A stretch of DNA of 64,000 nt from the NCBI GenBank assembly GCA_027625915.1, contig JANTQA010000070.1:10297001-10361000 (forward strand), read 5' to 3'. Of the stretch, positions 45,001 to 57,100 are shown in pieces. Both the position numbers and the translations under genes were made by a program. Positions within the stretch are counted from its first letter, which is position 1. Every line of letters begins with the position of its first letter. This stretch comes from Anaeramoeba flamelloides (Eukaryota > Metamonada > Anaeramoebidae). The notes under the pieces were generated by a model. That model was given only the letters and a program-made list of their open reading frames with translations. It had not been told where the DNA came from and searched no databases.

Positions 45001-46973
45001 AAAGGAAAAAAATTGAATTATTGAGAATCAATAAAAAAACTTTAAAAAGTTTAATTCAAAGAAAAAATAAATAAGATTAATTATTTTATATTTTAGTAGA
45101 AGTAAACTTTCAATTTTCCCTTAAAGTAGAAAAAAATAAAAAAAGTATTTTTAAACAACAAAAAGTTGAAATGAAAGAAAAAGAAAATATATTTAAAAAA
45201 TTCAAAACTAAAATCCAATAAAGATATTTTTTGTTTTATCAATTTGCTTGAAAAATTATCATAATTTCAAACGAAAATGAGAATAAAACTTTTCTATCTC
45301 AATAAGAATTTAAAAAATATCTGATTTTCCTTAACCAAAGCTGAATTAGATAGAATTAAATGAAAATTGGAATTGAAAATTCATTTTGGTTATTCATTAG
45401 AAATAGAAAGTAACTTGTGACTCAAAAATATTGGAAAATAAAAGTTATTTGAAGAATAATGAAAAATAAAATTGAATAAAGAATAAGTAATTGGGTCAAA
45501 TGTTACACGTAATATCAATAAATTAGATTTTTTTTTGATCATTTTTTCTTTATCAATTTTTTTATTATTTTTGTATTTTATTTTTTTTTAAATCCTTTGG
45601 TAAGCACATTATTATATGATAGATCCCACATTTCTTTTTATTAAAATATTAATGTGTTTGGGTAAAGAAATTATTTTTTTGATTACAATTCAGTTTCGGA
45701 TAACAATGAGTTACCAAAAACGTTTAAAAATACATTTATTCGCTTGATTCCAATTTTTTTTGTTGTAAATATCTCGTAAACTAACAAAAGTGAGCAAAAA
45801 AATATTTATGTTTTTTACTAGTTAAAGTAATTATAACAAAGTTAAAACAAAAAATTTTTCAAAAGTAGATATAAAATGGACTTAAAATATGAAATAGAAC
45901 AAATATTAGTATTCATTTTAAAAACCTTTGCTTTTCAATTTTTTAAAATGTCTGTATTAACAAAAGGTTTTTTTAAAATTATATTTCCCAACTAACTTTC
46001 ATTTTTTTTTTGAAAAGTATTTTGCAATTTCTTTATATTTACTTATTTTGAGATGTAATACACTCTATTGAATACTGTTAATTGTACAAGAAAAAGATCA
46101 AAATTTTCATTCAACTTTCCAAAAAAAACACCGCATGCCAAATAATTAAAATAAACCAACCAAGTTCCCCAATTCTCAAAAGTGAATTAATAATTTAAAC
46201 TTTTTTTAGGATTATCAAAAATTTGAAATGTTACATGATTTTATACAAATCTTTTTTTGGAAAGCTGAATGAAAATTTTGTTTCATTTGTGTTGCAACAA
46301 ATAGTAATTGAAATTCATTAAAGATTGAAATAACTCTTTCACCAGTGGAACCTTTTTCTTCTGAGTGCTCTAATTATCTTGATTCAACAATAAAATCCTT
46401 GATTATAAATTATTTTCATTTGGGAAAGCCAATGTAATATAATTAAATTGGTTGACTGTAATAGGATTGAAAACGATGTTTGGAATTTATTTTTAACTCA
46501 TCACCAAAAAATTTTAACCCCTTTTTGGTGATCGGGTTGCTTTTATCAATAACACTAAAGGGGGGGAGTATTTTGTTTATTGATTTATTTTAACTGTCTC
46601 CTCAAAAATTTAAAAATCCTTCAAATAAAAAAAAAAAAAAAAAAACAAATTTTTACTTCTTCATATTCGGTTGCTAAAACTGAAATTTGTTCACCTTGAA
46701 TTCCGACCAAATTGCCAAGTATAGAAGTTGATACACTTTCTCCTTGCCCTTGTTCAAGTGAACTTAATTTTTTCATTAATTCATTCACCTCTTGTTGTTC
46801 TTTTTGAAATTGGTTTTCTGTTTGTTTTGTTCCTTCTAATTCTTCAAGTGCACTATCAAATGACGATTTTTTGTCTTTATTGTTCTTCTTTTTTGAACTG
46901 TCGCTTGTATTTTGAGACTATTAAATTATAAAATTGATAATGTTTATTAGAGGTCCCACATTTAATTTTTTTC

Positions 46974-47006
<33 letters not shown>

Positions 47007-48088
47007 AAAGAAGAAAAAAAACAAAATTTTATGATGCAAAGTAAAAGAATAAATTTGGAGGAAGAAAAGAAAAGAAAAAATTTATTCATAATACTTACAA
47101 TACCGTATCCCCTACCAAATTCAAGAAGTGTTGATCTAATTTTTTGCTCTGGGTTACTTGTTCTACTTTTTGATTGTCGAAATCTTCTTTTGGGTAAATA
47201 TCTTCTGCCAGAATAATTTACATAATCGATCGAACTCATGATTGTGTTTTGAAACTCAATTTCATCTGGAAAATCAAATTTTTTTTGTGAATTATAGACA
47301 GCATAATTACGAACAAGATCACCTTCTTCTTCTCGAACTTCCATTACTTTTTTAACTAACCACTGCACAACGGGAAACAAGGCAACAGTATCTAAACCTT
47401 GGATCTGATGCGGAGAAATTATAATTGGGCATTTCATTTCTTTTAAAGCATCAGTAATGCTTGTACTCATTTTAATTTTTTGTCCCAAATTGGAATCCTC
47501 ATGAAAAACAACCTCTTTTAAGGATACAAAATCAAAAAAATATTTTTTTTTGGATTGTTTTGTTTTCAGAAAAAAAAAAAAAAAAAGAAAAAAGAAAAAA
47601 TTTAAAAAAAGTTGAAATTTGTTTTGGGGAAGAAATAAAGTTAAAAGGAACCAGAAGAAAAAATTTTGGTTCAGTCTCACACCACATATAAAATTCCCTT
47701 ACAATGTTGGTAATAAATACTTTTTTTTTATTTATTTTTTTGGAAAGGTTTTCTGGATTTTGTGGTGTTTGATGAAAACTTTAATTAAAGAATGAATAAA
47801 ATAAACACGAACAGCAAAAAAAAAAAAACAAAAAAAGAATAGAGTTGCAAAGTTAAAAAAAGAAAAGAAAAAGATCAAACCTGCAGCAACATCAACATTT
47901 GCTGAAGTAATACACCAAGCTAGACCACCAATAATTTTATCAAAACGAGATAAACCTTTAATACGTGCTCTAAAATAACCTGCTGCCAATAAAACAGAAT
48001 TGATTTCTTCATATCTTTGCTCCACAAGATCAATTTGTTCTTGTTGTTCGTCGTTTGCTACGTTTTTGGTTTGTTTTCCCCAACTCAT
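42089..48088 (-). CDS. CCDC93: CCDC93, subunit of the CCC/Commander complex
   Basis: With CCDC22 and COMMD proteins, CCDC93 forms the CCC part of Commander, which recycles endosomal cargo. Exons: 48088-47881, 47514-47099, 46917-46657, 44263-44157, 42941-42089. All four junctions agree in phase (1, 0, 0, 2) and the product is 614 residues, close to the roughly 630 of the animal protein. Exon 1 has [20 protein letters not shown], the N-terminal calponin-homology-like region. The exon 1-2 join restores the [19 protein letters not shown] block. Exon 2 has [20 protein letters not shown] and RRYLPKRRF. Exon 3 has [20 protein letters not shown]. Exon 5 is the coiled coil, with [38 protein letters not shown] and [18 protein letters not shown]. 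Introns 1 and 2 are short (366 and 181 nt); 3 and 4 are 2.4 and 1.2 kb. No sign of decay. Confidence 0.93.
42948..42990. repeat. GTT/ATT triplet microsatellite next to the last CCDC93 acceptor
   Basis: On the minus strand this is an (AAC/AAT)n run ending in AATATAG, the inferred acceptor of exon 5. A purine/C tract thus replaces the expected pyrimidine tract. Confidence 0.7.
44400..45720. repeat. ~1.2-kb dispersed repeat, copy 2 (in CCDC93 intron 3)
   Basis: Same orientation as 1-1194, with shared landmarks GTTGAATCTTT, AATGTGTTTAT, AAATAGACC, AGACCAAACA and CAAATGTTACA. It lies wholly within the 2.4-kb intron 3. Borders are approximate and no TTAA pair was found. Confidence 0.5.
46080..46325. 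repeat. Fold-back relative of the 36105-36800 units
   Basis: Begins GATCAAAATTTTCATTCAAC and ends GAATGAAAATTTTG, with CCCAATTCTCAAAAGTGAAT inside, paralleling 36590-36795. It also lies in CCDC93 intron 3. Confidence 0.5.
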
Positions 48089-48639
48089 AATATGTGTTTT
48101 AATGTGAAAAATAAGAAAAAAAATGAATTCCCAGAACTCTCGAACATTTGATTTTTATGGTACGTTTTAAAGGTATAAAAGTGAACAAGTGAATCTCATA
48201 AAAATTAAAAGATATTTTGTCTACTTTATTTCAAGTTTTCGGACAATATTTGGATTCAAAAATTACTTCTTAACAATAGAAAAGAACGATGTTAGTATTA
48301 TAATCATGGTTTTTTTGATAATTTTTTAAAATAATATCTAGTCTAGTTCCCAACAGAACACATAAGTTTCGATTGAATAAGAATGTTAACTCATTGATGT
48401 TTTGGGAAAATTTTAAGGCATTAGCCAAACTTGATCAAAATTTTTTATTATTTTTATTTGTCTTTCAATAATTAGGTTTTCCAATGTAAAATTTTTTTAA
48501 GGACTACGATTCCACTTTGGATAGGTGTTGAGGTGTTTTGTTATATTTCTTTCACTTCTCAAAAAAACTATTAATTCTGAAGAAATTGAACAAAAAAATT
48601 ACTAATTACAAAGTTAAAATCACTCCAAAAACAAAGAAA
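48089..48639. other. 5' flank of CCDC93, no gene seen
   Basis: A+T-rich sequence without exon-like content. Confidence 0.4.
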
Positions 48640-48980
48640 TAAAATTTTAATAGATCTATGAATGAAAATTTTAAAAAATAAATTGCTTCAGGGGTTTTCA
48701 ATTACAAGTTCAAATATTTAAAACAGTAATTACCTATGAAAATAAATTTCAAATAATATTTATGTTAATTTATGAATTGTTTTGTGTTTAAAGATTTTGA
48801 ACTGAAATTGGAAAATATTACAATAAATTTACTATCATCAATTAAAAAGTGTGAAAATCGTTGGAATTGTGAAAATTTCTATTTTTAGTCAAAAGAAATT
48901 TCCAAAAAGTAATTTTAATTGGGATTATAGGACTCTTTTATGACCGTTTTTTAAACATAATTTCTAAACTTTTACCTGAA
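48640..48980. repeat. Dispersed repeat, second copy of 4440-4870
   Basis: Contains GTTTAAAGATTTTGAA, CGTTGGAATTGTGAAAATTT and AATTGGGATTATAGGACTC in the order seen at 4440-4870. Confidence 0.45.
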
Positions 48981-50479
48981 AACTTGGTACTTTTATTTAA
49001 ATTTTCCATTTTTCCCTTTCGATATCAAATTTTAAGAAACCAATTCATATTCCGAGTTTTTTATTGTTTATTTTTGATAATATGTCCCTACGACCCAAAA
49101 AACACTAAAAATTGAAAACTGGACAAATACCTTCCATTAATACAATTAAAAAAACAAAATGAAAAAATTAAAATAAATAAAGTTTCCATTTAACTTTTTC
49201 TGAAAACATTTTTTGCCAAAATGATTGAATTCAACCTTGAAATTATGTATATTTTTAGATACGATATCTTGTTTTGACTCATTTACTCAAAAAAATTCTA
49301 AATCATGGGAATTTTCTTTTCACAAAAGGGACTAATTTGGTCTTCAAATGTTTTTTTTATTTTCAAATGATATAATTAAAAAAAAGTTATTTAAAAAAGA
49401 TAAACTCTCTGGAAAAATCTTCTAATTTAATATTTTAACTTTATCTTTGATTTCAAAATTGTCTCAACCCCAATTTTTCAAAAAAAAAAAAAAAATTGCA
49501 AAGAAATTTCAAAAAAATATTTTTGATATTCAAAAGTTGAGAGTGTTTGTATTCTAAAAAATGTAATCCCAGTGTTTAATTGAATTTTGTTATAAGCTAG
49601 ATTTCGAAAAATATTAATTATAAAAAAATAGTGCTTAATTTTATTAGGAAATATATTCCATACTACCACTTAGAATAAATGAATTTATCTTTTAATATGA
49701 ATCATATGTTTACTAAATATGATGTATGTATTAATTTAACAACAGTTACCTCTATCCCTTTTTTTTTATGTGTGTGTGTATGTGTGTGTGTGTGTGTGTG
49801 TGTGAATATTATGATATTATCTAAATTTAAAGTTGATATTGGTTGTAAGGGTATGACAAGGATCTAAGTTCAACATTCTGAATTATACGGTAATTTTTGT
49901 TCCTCATATATAATTGGCTAAAATCATCTGAGGATGTAACGAATAGGGAACTGGTTATTACATAGATATTAGTTATTGATTATTTTGATGTAATAATTAT
50001 TTTCATAAAATAGATATATTTTTTCAAGTAACAAAGTAGTATAAAATAAAAAATTCTCAAAATCTCTATAAATTAAACCAAAAAAAAAAAAAAAATTTAC
50101 AAGTTAAAAAATCCCTTCTTACTGGTTTCCTTAATTTAATTTAATTTTTTATCAAAGAAGATGGATTCTATGCTTATTTTAATCAAGAATGCTCCACATG
50201 AATTCTGAATATTTATTACAAATAATATCATTTTGTATTATTAAAGGGAAATCGGATTTTTTATCAATAAAAAAAAAATAAAAAAATAATTAAGTTTATT
50301 AATGTCATTTGATCTATTTTTATATATATTTGATTATATGTTAAAGCTTCGCTTCCTAAAACTGACCAAGATAATCAAGAGGGGGTTGTCCAATTGTTTT
50401 TTCTTAAAATTGGTTATTTTTACAGTTATAATAGTGCTATTTATTTTTTTACTAAACATTTACTTTTTCTTTGTGAAAA
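48981..50479. other. A+T-rich tract with a TG microsatellite
   Basis: No gene accepted. The frame at 49679-49867 is created by the TG array and the one at 50302-50484 is low-complexity. Confidence 0.4.
49769..49804. repeat. TG dinucleotide microsatellite
   Basis: About 18 TG units with one TA interruption. It is the only long TG array in the window. Confidence 0.9.
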
Positions 50480-50650
50480 TTTAAATAAATAATTTTTGAT
50501 AACGACAGATTAGAAAGAGATTAGATCTCTTAAAAGTGAAAGATGGCATTATAGTTGTTGTGGAAAGATTTTGAGAATTCATTGTATTATTAGGCAAAGT
50601 CTGGAAATTTTCTGATTTTAAAATTTTCAATTCTAAAAAAATAAAATCGG
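50480..50650. repeat. R6 dispersed repeat, second copy
   Basis: Inverse of 10560-10730, with AGAAAGAGATTAGA, GTGGAAAGATTTTGAG and TTAGGCAAAGTCTGGAAATT. Confidence 0.5.
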
Positions 50651-51193
50651 AAGTATTTTACAAATAAAAATTGTCTTTAAATATGATACTTAAAGTTATT
50701 TAGCAATACTTTGAAATTTTTATTTACAATTTTTAAGTTGATAAAGGTGAGATTTGCAAAAGTCTCAATTTAAAACTAATTGAATACATATTTTGGTCCA
50801 ATTAACCAAAATACATGATCAATAAAAACTAAAAAAAAAGTCCTTGATAATTTGGGGAAAGTTTGGAAAAGGAATAAATTCCAATTTCTTTATTGAAAAC
50901 AATTTCTATTTGCAAAAATTTGTTTTTTTCTCTTTTCGAAAAAAAAGCAACATCATTTTTAAATAAAAAAAATTATTTGTTATCTTTTTTCTTAAAAAAA
51001 AAGAGAGAAGAGACAATTTATGAGAGGTTACGGATAAGCGAAAAAAATAAATGATCCTTTTGGGAAAAAAAAAAACAGTTTTTTTAATATATTCAGTTCA
51101 AGTAATTTTAGAAGAAGGATCAAAATCTTTCATAGTCAAGAGCATCAATAGACGTTTGAAGATTTTTATGTTTGATCGTTTTGGAGAATTACT

Positions 51194-51624
51194 GTTGTGG
51201 AAAAAAAGTAAAACTGGAAAAAAAGTTCAACACGGTATTTAATTGGGGACATTACTGAAACTGAAAAGTAATATCAATGAAATCAAGAATAAATACATAA
51301 ATAAAAACAAAATGAAGTATTCATCACAATAACAGTTTTTTAAATACTACCTTTGAGTATGGGTTTTTCTTTGATTGATCAATTATTAAAAATTTGTTGA
51401 AAAAATTGACTATTTTTTAGATCTCCAAAACCACACCTTGAATTTCGATAAATCAGCAGATTTAAATTGTATTTGTTGGGTTGATTGAAAATAATATAAT
51501 GGGTTATTATTTGAAGTTAATTGATTTCTTCCTTTTATTGATTTTACTTTTCATTTTCAGTAATGTTCCCAATTAAAAATCGTGTTGAACTTTTTTTCCA
51601 GTTTCACTTTTTTTCCACAACAGT
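51194..51624. mobile_element. Fold-back element with ~85-bp inverted arms
   Basis: The left arm begins TTACTGTTGTGGAAAAAAAG and continues through AACTGGAAAAAAAGTTCAAC and ATTACTGAAA. The right arm is the near-perfect inverse, ending CCACAACAGTTACTAA. The loop of about 260 bp has no frame. A 63-codon frame (51051-51242) runs into the left arm. The element abuts the R5 repeat. Confidence 0.65.
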
Positions 51625-52240
51625 TACTAATAAAAGAGGAAAAGGATCGACAGATCTCATTGAAGGGATGGTCGATCTGATTTGTCTCTGTAAAATTTAA
51701 ACCATATTATGTCTCCAATGATCAAAAATGTAAAATTTAACTTCAATGTTTTTGCTAACTACATTGAGATAATGAGATCCTTTGAAGAGTAAGTTCTTCA
51801 AAGTACCATTAAAAAATAAAAAATTAGTTGTTTTGGTTAAAATTATTTGTTTGTTTTTTGTTTTGACGAGTTAGATCCCGTGTTGAAAAAATAAATAGCA
51901 TCTCATATTATTTCATTTGTTCAACAATCAGCATTCGTAATTCTTTGTTTTGTTTTTCCTTCCAGACTCAAAATATAATATGATATTTTTCTTGAAGTTA
52001 AGATGGTATTAATAATCGTCCTTTTAACTCCTCATAATGATTATATATCACTTCGAACAATACCAATTTTTTCGTTCTTCCAGTCTAAACTCAGATTATA
52101 ACAAGGAGATCGTTTCCAAACCAAAACAATAAACTCATGTATATAATCCCTTAATTCCTTATTTTTTTTGAGACAATATTTCAACAATTTTTCCTCACAG
52201 TCCAATTTTACAAAACAACGAATTCCTCAAAAAATATGAT
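51620..52240. repeat. R5 dispersed repeat, second copy (inverse of 9410-9990)
   Basis: Contains TTAACTTCAATG, ATAGCATCTCATATTATTTC, AACAAGGAGATCGTTTCCAA and CAAAACAATAAACTC, the reverse complements of blocks at 9410-9990. Confidence 0.6.
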
Positions 52241-52256
52241 TTCTATTTGGATTTAA

Positions 52257-53625
52257 GGGAGTAGCTACACCATAAGACATCATAAAAATTTGAGTGAGAT
52301 GAGATAAGAACATTTTATTTTAGTGGCGTGTGATCGTAGATTCTCTAAAAATTTTTTTAAAAAAATTATTTGATATTTTTTTTTTAGTAATGTTCAACAA
52401 TAAAAAAATTAAGATTATATTGATAAAATAGTTTTTTTTTATTATTATTTTTTTATTAACATAAACTTAATTCCATTAATTTGGACACATTTTAAACAGT
52501 TGGAAAAATAACAATAACACAATTTACATCCAATTCGAAATTAATTTCAATTCAACAAACTATTTCATTTTTTGTCTTTTTTGTTTTTGTTTTCATTTTC
52601 TATTTTTCCAGTTAGGAAATCTGTTTCGTTAGATCGGAAATTTTTTATAGATGGTTGATAGAATGTTAGTGTTGAGTTTTAAAAATTGAAAAATCCACAT
52701 ATAACCGGTGCATGGTATCTTATCATTTGATTGATCAACCATTTTTGGTGTAATTTTGACAAATCTACCAATATATTTTTTGTTCAAATTCAATCATTTC
52801 AACTCGTTTCCTTTTTTTGGACAGACTTGTTTTGATTTTTTATTTTATATTGTTTTCTTATATTTGGATGAAAATGATTACTTAAAAAACATTAATACTA
52901 TGTTACTTAAATATGGTTTTATATTACATTTGGGAAAATATAATAAATTGAGTTTTTTTTTTCCTATTTTTGATTTTCTGATGGGTCCAAATTTTTGGAA
53001 TGAGGTTTAGTTTTTTTTTTGGGAGAAGATAATTCCAGATTCTTTGAATAAAACTGGTGGCTATTTTGTGGTTTAAACTTTGATAACATATAATCATATT
53101 CACTTCTCATATTCCACTAAACACAATGATTTAAAATCCTAATAAGTAATAATTTGACTTAATTATTCTAATTTTAGAATCTTCTAGCTATTTAAGTCCC
53201 ATTTATGTTTCCTTTTATGATTCTTTCAATTGTAATGTTGTTGTTCTTTTTAAACAAAATCCATTAATCCCAAATGCCACTAATAAAAAAATATTTCTTA
53301 ATTGCTTTATCTTGTCAGGATTAAAAAAATCTCAAAAATGATGAAAATATAAAAAATGAAAAAATTAAATGCCACAATAGAATGCTGAGAGAAGGATAAA
53401 AGATAAGTTATTCAACATTCAAAACACTATTTTTTGCAATTCAACTCAACATTCTATTGTGACAATTTCTTTGAGACTTTGAAAAAAAAATTTAAAAAAT
53501 CAAATGAATGAAGTACTTTAAATAATAAAAATCAATGAGGTACAACCAAAGTAAAAAATATTATTTTCTGATCCTCTTCAGAATTGCAAAAAAGTGAAAA
53601 ATTTTCCTTTACCGTAGCTACTCCC
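52257..53625. mobile_element. T1-family TTAA-flanked element with a nested C-family insertion
   Basis: 1369 bp between TTAA at 52253-52256 and TTAA at 53626-53629. Termini are GGGAGTAGCTAC and GTAGCTACTCCC, a perfect 12-bp inverted repeat. The TTAA target points to piggyBac-type mobilisation. There is no transposase frame. The C-family copy at 52452-53012 lies inside, so it inserted later or was carried along. Confidence 0.75.
52452..53012. mobile_element. C-family element, copy 3 (nested)
   Basis: About 560 bp. It aligns with copies 1 and 2 from AATTTGGACACATTTTAAAC through GATGGTTGATAGAATGTTAG to GGGTCCAAATTTTTGGAATG. It lies inside the TTAA-flanked element at 52257-53625. Confidence 0.65.
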
Positions 53626-53689
53626 TTAAGAAAGCTCTTCGGAATTTTTCAAAAATAATCAAAGACAAAAACACTGGTTTTCATTACTG

Positions 53690-53855
53690 TTATTTGAATA
53701 ATAAATGGAAATAATTTTCACTTCAATTTCAATTTCCTTTTCAAACATAAGATACAAATAGTAACCTTCTTTCTTGAAAACTCTCTTTGTAAAAGAAAAA
53801 ACGAAAAGGAAGTGAAAATTTTTTCCCATTTAGAATTCAAATACCAGTAAAACAT
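53690..53855. repeat. B-family internal fragment
   Basis: AATTTTCACTTCAATTTC, TTCCTTTTCAAACATA, GTAAAAGAAAA and AATACCAGTA follow the order in 39085-39240. No termini present. It ends about 330 bp before the ankyrin-BTB start codon. Confidence 0.45.
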
Positions 53856-54180
53856 GTATTTTTGTTGATTGTTAAAATTATTGGGTTAGAAAGTCTAATT
53901 AAACAGAAAAAAATCAGATCGTCCCTTAAGAACAAGTCAAAATTCAAAATCAGCACTAAAAAAAAAATAAGAAAATGTTTTGTTTTACTCTTCCAAAAAA
54001 AAAGAGAAAAGAGAAAAAAGTTAGTAAATATTACTTGTTGGTTTAAGTTGATAAAAAATCGAGACAACAGCAACTTCCTGAAAAAGCACAATAATTGATC
54101 ATAATTATTTTCCACATTTAAAAAACCTGTAAAAAAAAAATTCAAAAGCTGTGTCATTTTTTTTAATTTTTTCTCATTCC

Positions 54181-57100
54181 ATGACTTGTACAAATCGACC
54201 TTATATTTTGAGTTACCACTTTAACAAAAACTTTCAAAAATTATGCAATTTGTATGATGAGGGAAATTTTGAACAAGCAACAAAGGAGATCTTTTTTAAC
54301 TATAGGTCCTTACTGGATCCAGTAAACAGCAATCTCTTCAACTTGGAAAAGGCATTCCAATTTTTCATAATGACAAACAAAGCAGACAAAGTGATCAGAA
54401 TATTCGATTTTTTCCGAAAGAACGGCTCACATTTCTTTACCCCAGCATGTGTTTCTTTGTTTCGGGAAACATTTGATAATCTTCTGCTTTATAATCCTGA
54501 TTATAGGCTAGTGTCATTTTTTTTAGAATGGAAGCCTTTTTTAGTCAATCGAATCAATAAAAAAAAGTTCTCGCCACTATTGCTCTACTTAACTTTCTCC
54601 GAATTGGAAGATCTCTCAGTTGTCAAGGTGCTTGTTGAAAAAGGAGCAAATCTAATGCACAACGACGAAACAATTTTACACTTACTATTTTCGCATGTGG
54701 GCCAAGACTATTTTGATCAAAGGGTTGTTTTTGATAGTATAAAACTTCAAAAAAAAAGCGATCCCTTTCAGATCATTAATTCTTGTTTGAGTGCTGAAAT
54801 TGTTGAATATTTATTTTCACAATTAAAAGAAAAATTAGATTTTGATATAAATTTCCAAAATTCAAAGGGTAATAGTATTTTGCATAATTTGTGTCGGTGT
54901 AAACAAAAGGTTTGTCCGAAAATTTTGCAATTTCTTTTGGAGAAGGGAGCAGATGCCAATTTAGAGAATTTCAAAGGAAACACACCATTGTCGGTATTAT
55001 TGTCTAAGGGAATTAATGATAACCAAGAACTAGTAAAGCTGCTTATCCAGTATGGTGCAAAATTAAATTATCTCAACAACCAAGGGAAATCGATCTTTGA
55101 GCAATTAATTATTTTTTATTTGGATCGGGTAATACCCTTTAAGAATTGGCAATTGGCTTTTGAAAATTCCCCACTTTACCAGCAACAGGGAAAAACCAAT
55201 GAAAAGGAAATTGAAATTGAAAATCAAAATCAAAATGAAAATGAAAATGAAATACAAAAAGAAGAAGAAGGAAGAGAAAAAAAAATCTATAATTTGATTA
55301 AAAAGAAATATCCGAATTTTTTAAAGAATAAATATGACAAAAAGCCATTTTCTTTATTTTATCCAACTTATTCAAATTTAGAGGAAATAGAATTAATTGA
55401 TTTAACACAATATAGCTCAGGGTTTTTATTATTCTTATTGAAAAATGAAATCATTGGAATCACAGAACTGAGTCAGACATTGAAGCTAGAATCGATTGAC
55501 ATAATCTACAAATGTGTCACGCGGGATGGGGCTAATAATCCAATGACACTTGAGCTTGTTGAATATTTTATACAAAACGGGATGGATCCCAATTGCGGTT
55601 TAAATCCGAATATGCATTTCCATTATTTGTCGCATCTGCATAAATGTGAGGGCACGCTTACTGTAATTGGTCTAATTCTACTCAACCTGGGGAGGACATC
55701 ATATTATTACTCTTCCAAAGATCTGGACATTAATGCTGGCATTTATTTAAAAATAAAGGAATTGATCAAAGTAATTTTAAACCATGGAGGCAAAATTTTG
55801 GGTAATAGTGAGCCAACTCCTATAAATGTATTACTAAATTCCAACCATTTAAATTATTATGTATTAAAAGATTTGGTGACATTTTTGTTTCAAAAAATGG
55901 ATCCAAAAGAGCTTCAGAAACTGTTTGTTGACAATTACGCGGCAATATACAAGGCATTCCCAATGATGGAATTGTTAAAATTATTCAATCAATATAATAT
56001 ACCTTTAAATACGTTAATAAAAAATTTTGATCATGTCAAGCCAGGGATCTTGTTTTTGTCTAATACTGATCGCGCACCTGTTTATGATGATTATTTTCAA
56101 ATATATAAATATTTTTTAGATTATTGTAAAGACGATCCAAATCTTGTCAATTCTTATATTAATGAAAGTTTAATGTTTTTAATAAAAAGGGGGTATATTT
56201 ACAGTTATAATAATGAATTATTAGATGCTTTGGAATATACCTTCTCAAAAGATGGCGTAAATGCCAATTTTGTTAATTGGGACTTGCAAAATCCACTTCA
56301 TGTTTTAATCAAAAACAAAGACGATCTTTCAATTAATCCCATCATTTTATACAAGATTTTTGAATTATTGATTAAAAATGGGGTTGATGTCAACCATCAA
56401 GACAGGGATGGTAATACTTGTTTGCATCACTTTGTTACTAAATATAAACAGAATTATCATGATTTAAATATTTTTAAATTGTTGTTACGGCACTATACGA
56501 ATATTAATCTGCAAAATGATGAAGGTGAAACAATTTTACACAAAGTGTTTTCAAATACAATTTACATTCGGCTAAAACACGTTAATGTTAGTAACCATCG
56601 GAATATTCGAAATGTGTATGCCAATATCCAAACTTTACTACTTCATTATTTAAGAGCGATCCTTCACTCTCGTGCAGATATTAATATTAAAAATAATGAA
56701 GGCGATACGCCAATACATTTATTTGGTTACCTAATTTCCAAAATGAAATTTTCACCAGAGTACTTCCGAGAGATTGTTTCTTTATTGAAAAAACATGGTG
56801 CAGATTTTGGCATCCCAAATAACTTGAAATTATCACCCTTATTAATAATAGTTACATCTACTAATTTACCCGATTTGCGATTATTACAGACTTTCCAAGA
56901 TTTAAACATAAAATTAACCAATAATGCTGTTGTTGATGAAGACAATAATAACAAACCATCGTCTGGAAATACAATTTTTCATAATTCCACGTTGATGGAT
57001 CGTATTTTTTCTTATTATCTTTCTAAATTGAAAGTTTACTATGGGTCATCAGGTGCACTCCAAAAAAAATTAAAAATTGAAATAGATAATTCGATTCATT

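Noticed and set aside
46728-46931. Plus-strand hydrophobic frame of 67 codons
   Set aside because: Antisense of CCDC93 exon 3, whose minus-strand translation matches the family.
49679-49867. 62-codon frame with a Cys-Val run
   Set aside because: The run is the TG microsatellite read as codons; no other support.
51051-51242. 63-codon frame ending KKSKTGKKVQHGI
   Set aside because: Its C-terminal part is the left arm of the fold-back element at 51194-51624; no splice or domain support for the rest.
54151-54180. GTG start extending the ankyrin protein by ten residues
   Set aside because: The ATG at 54181 starts the recognisable protein, and the extension is poly-T-derived Phe/Leu.
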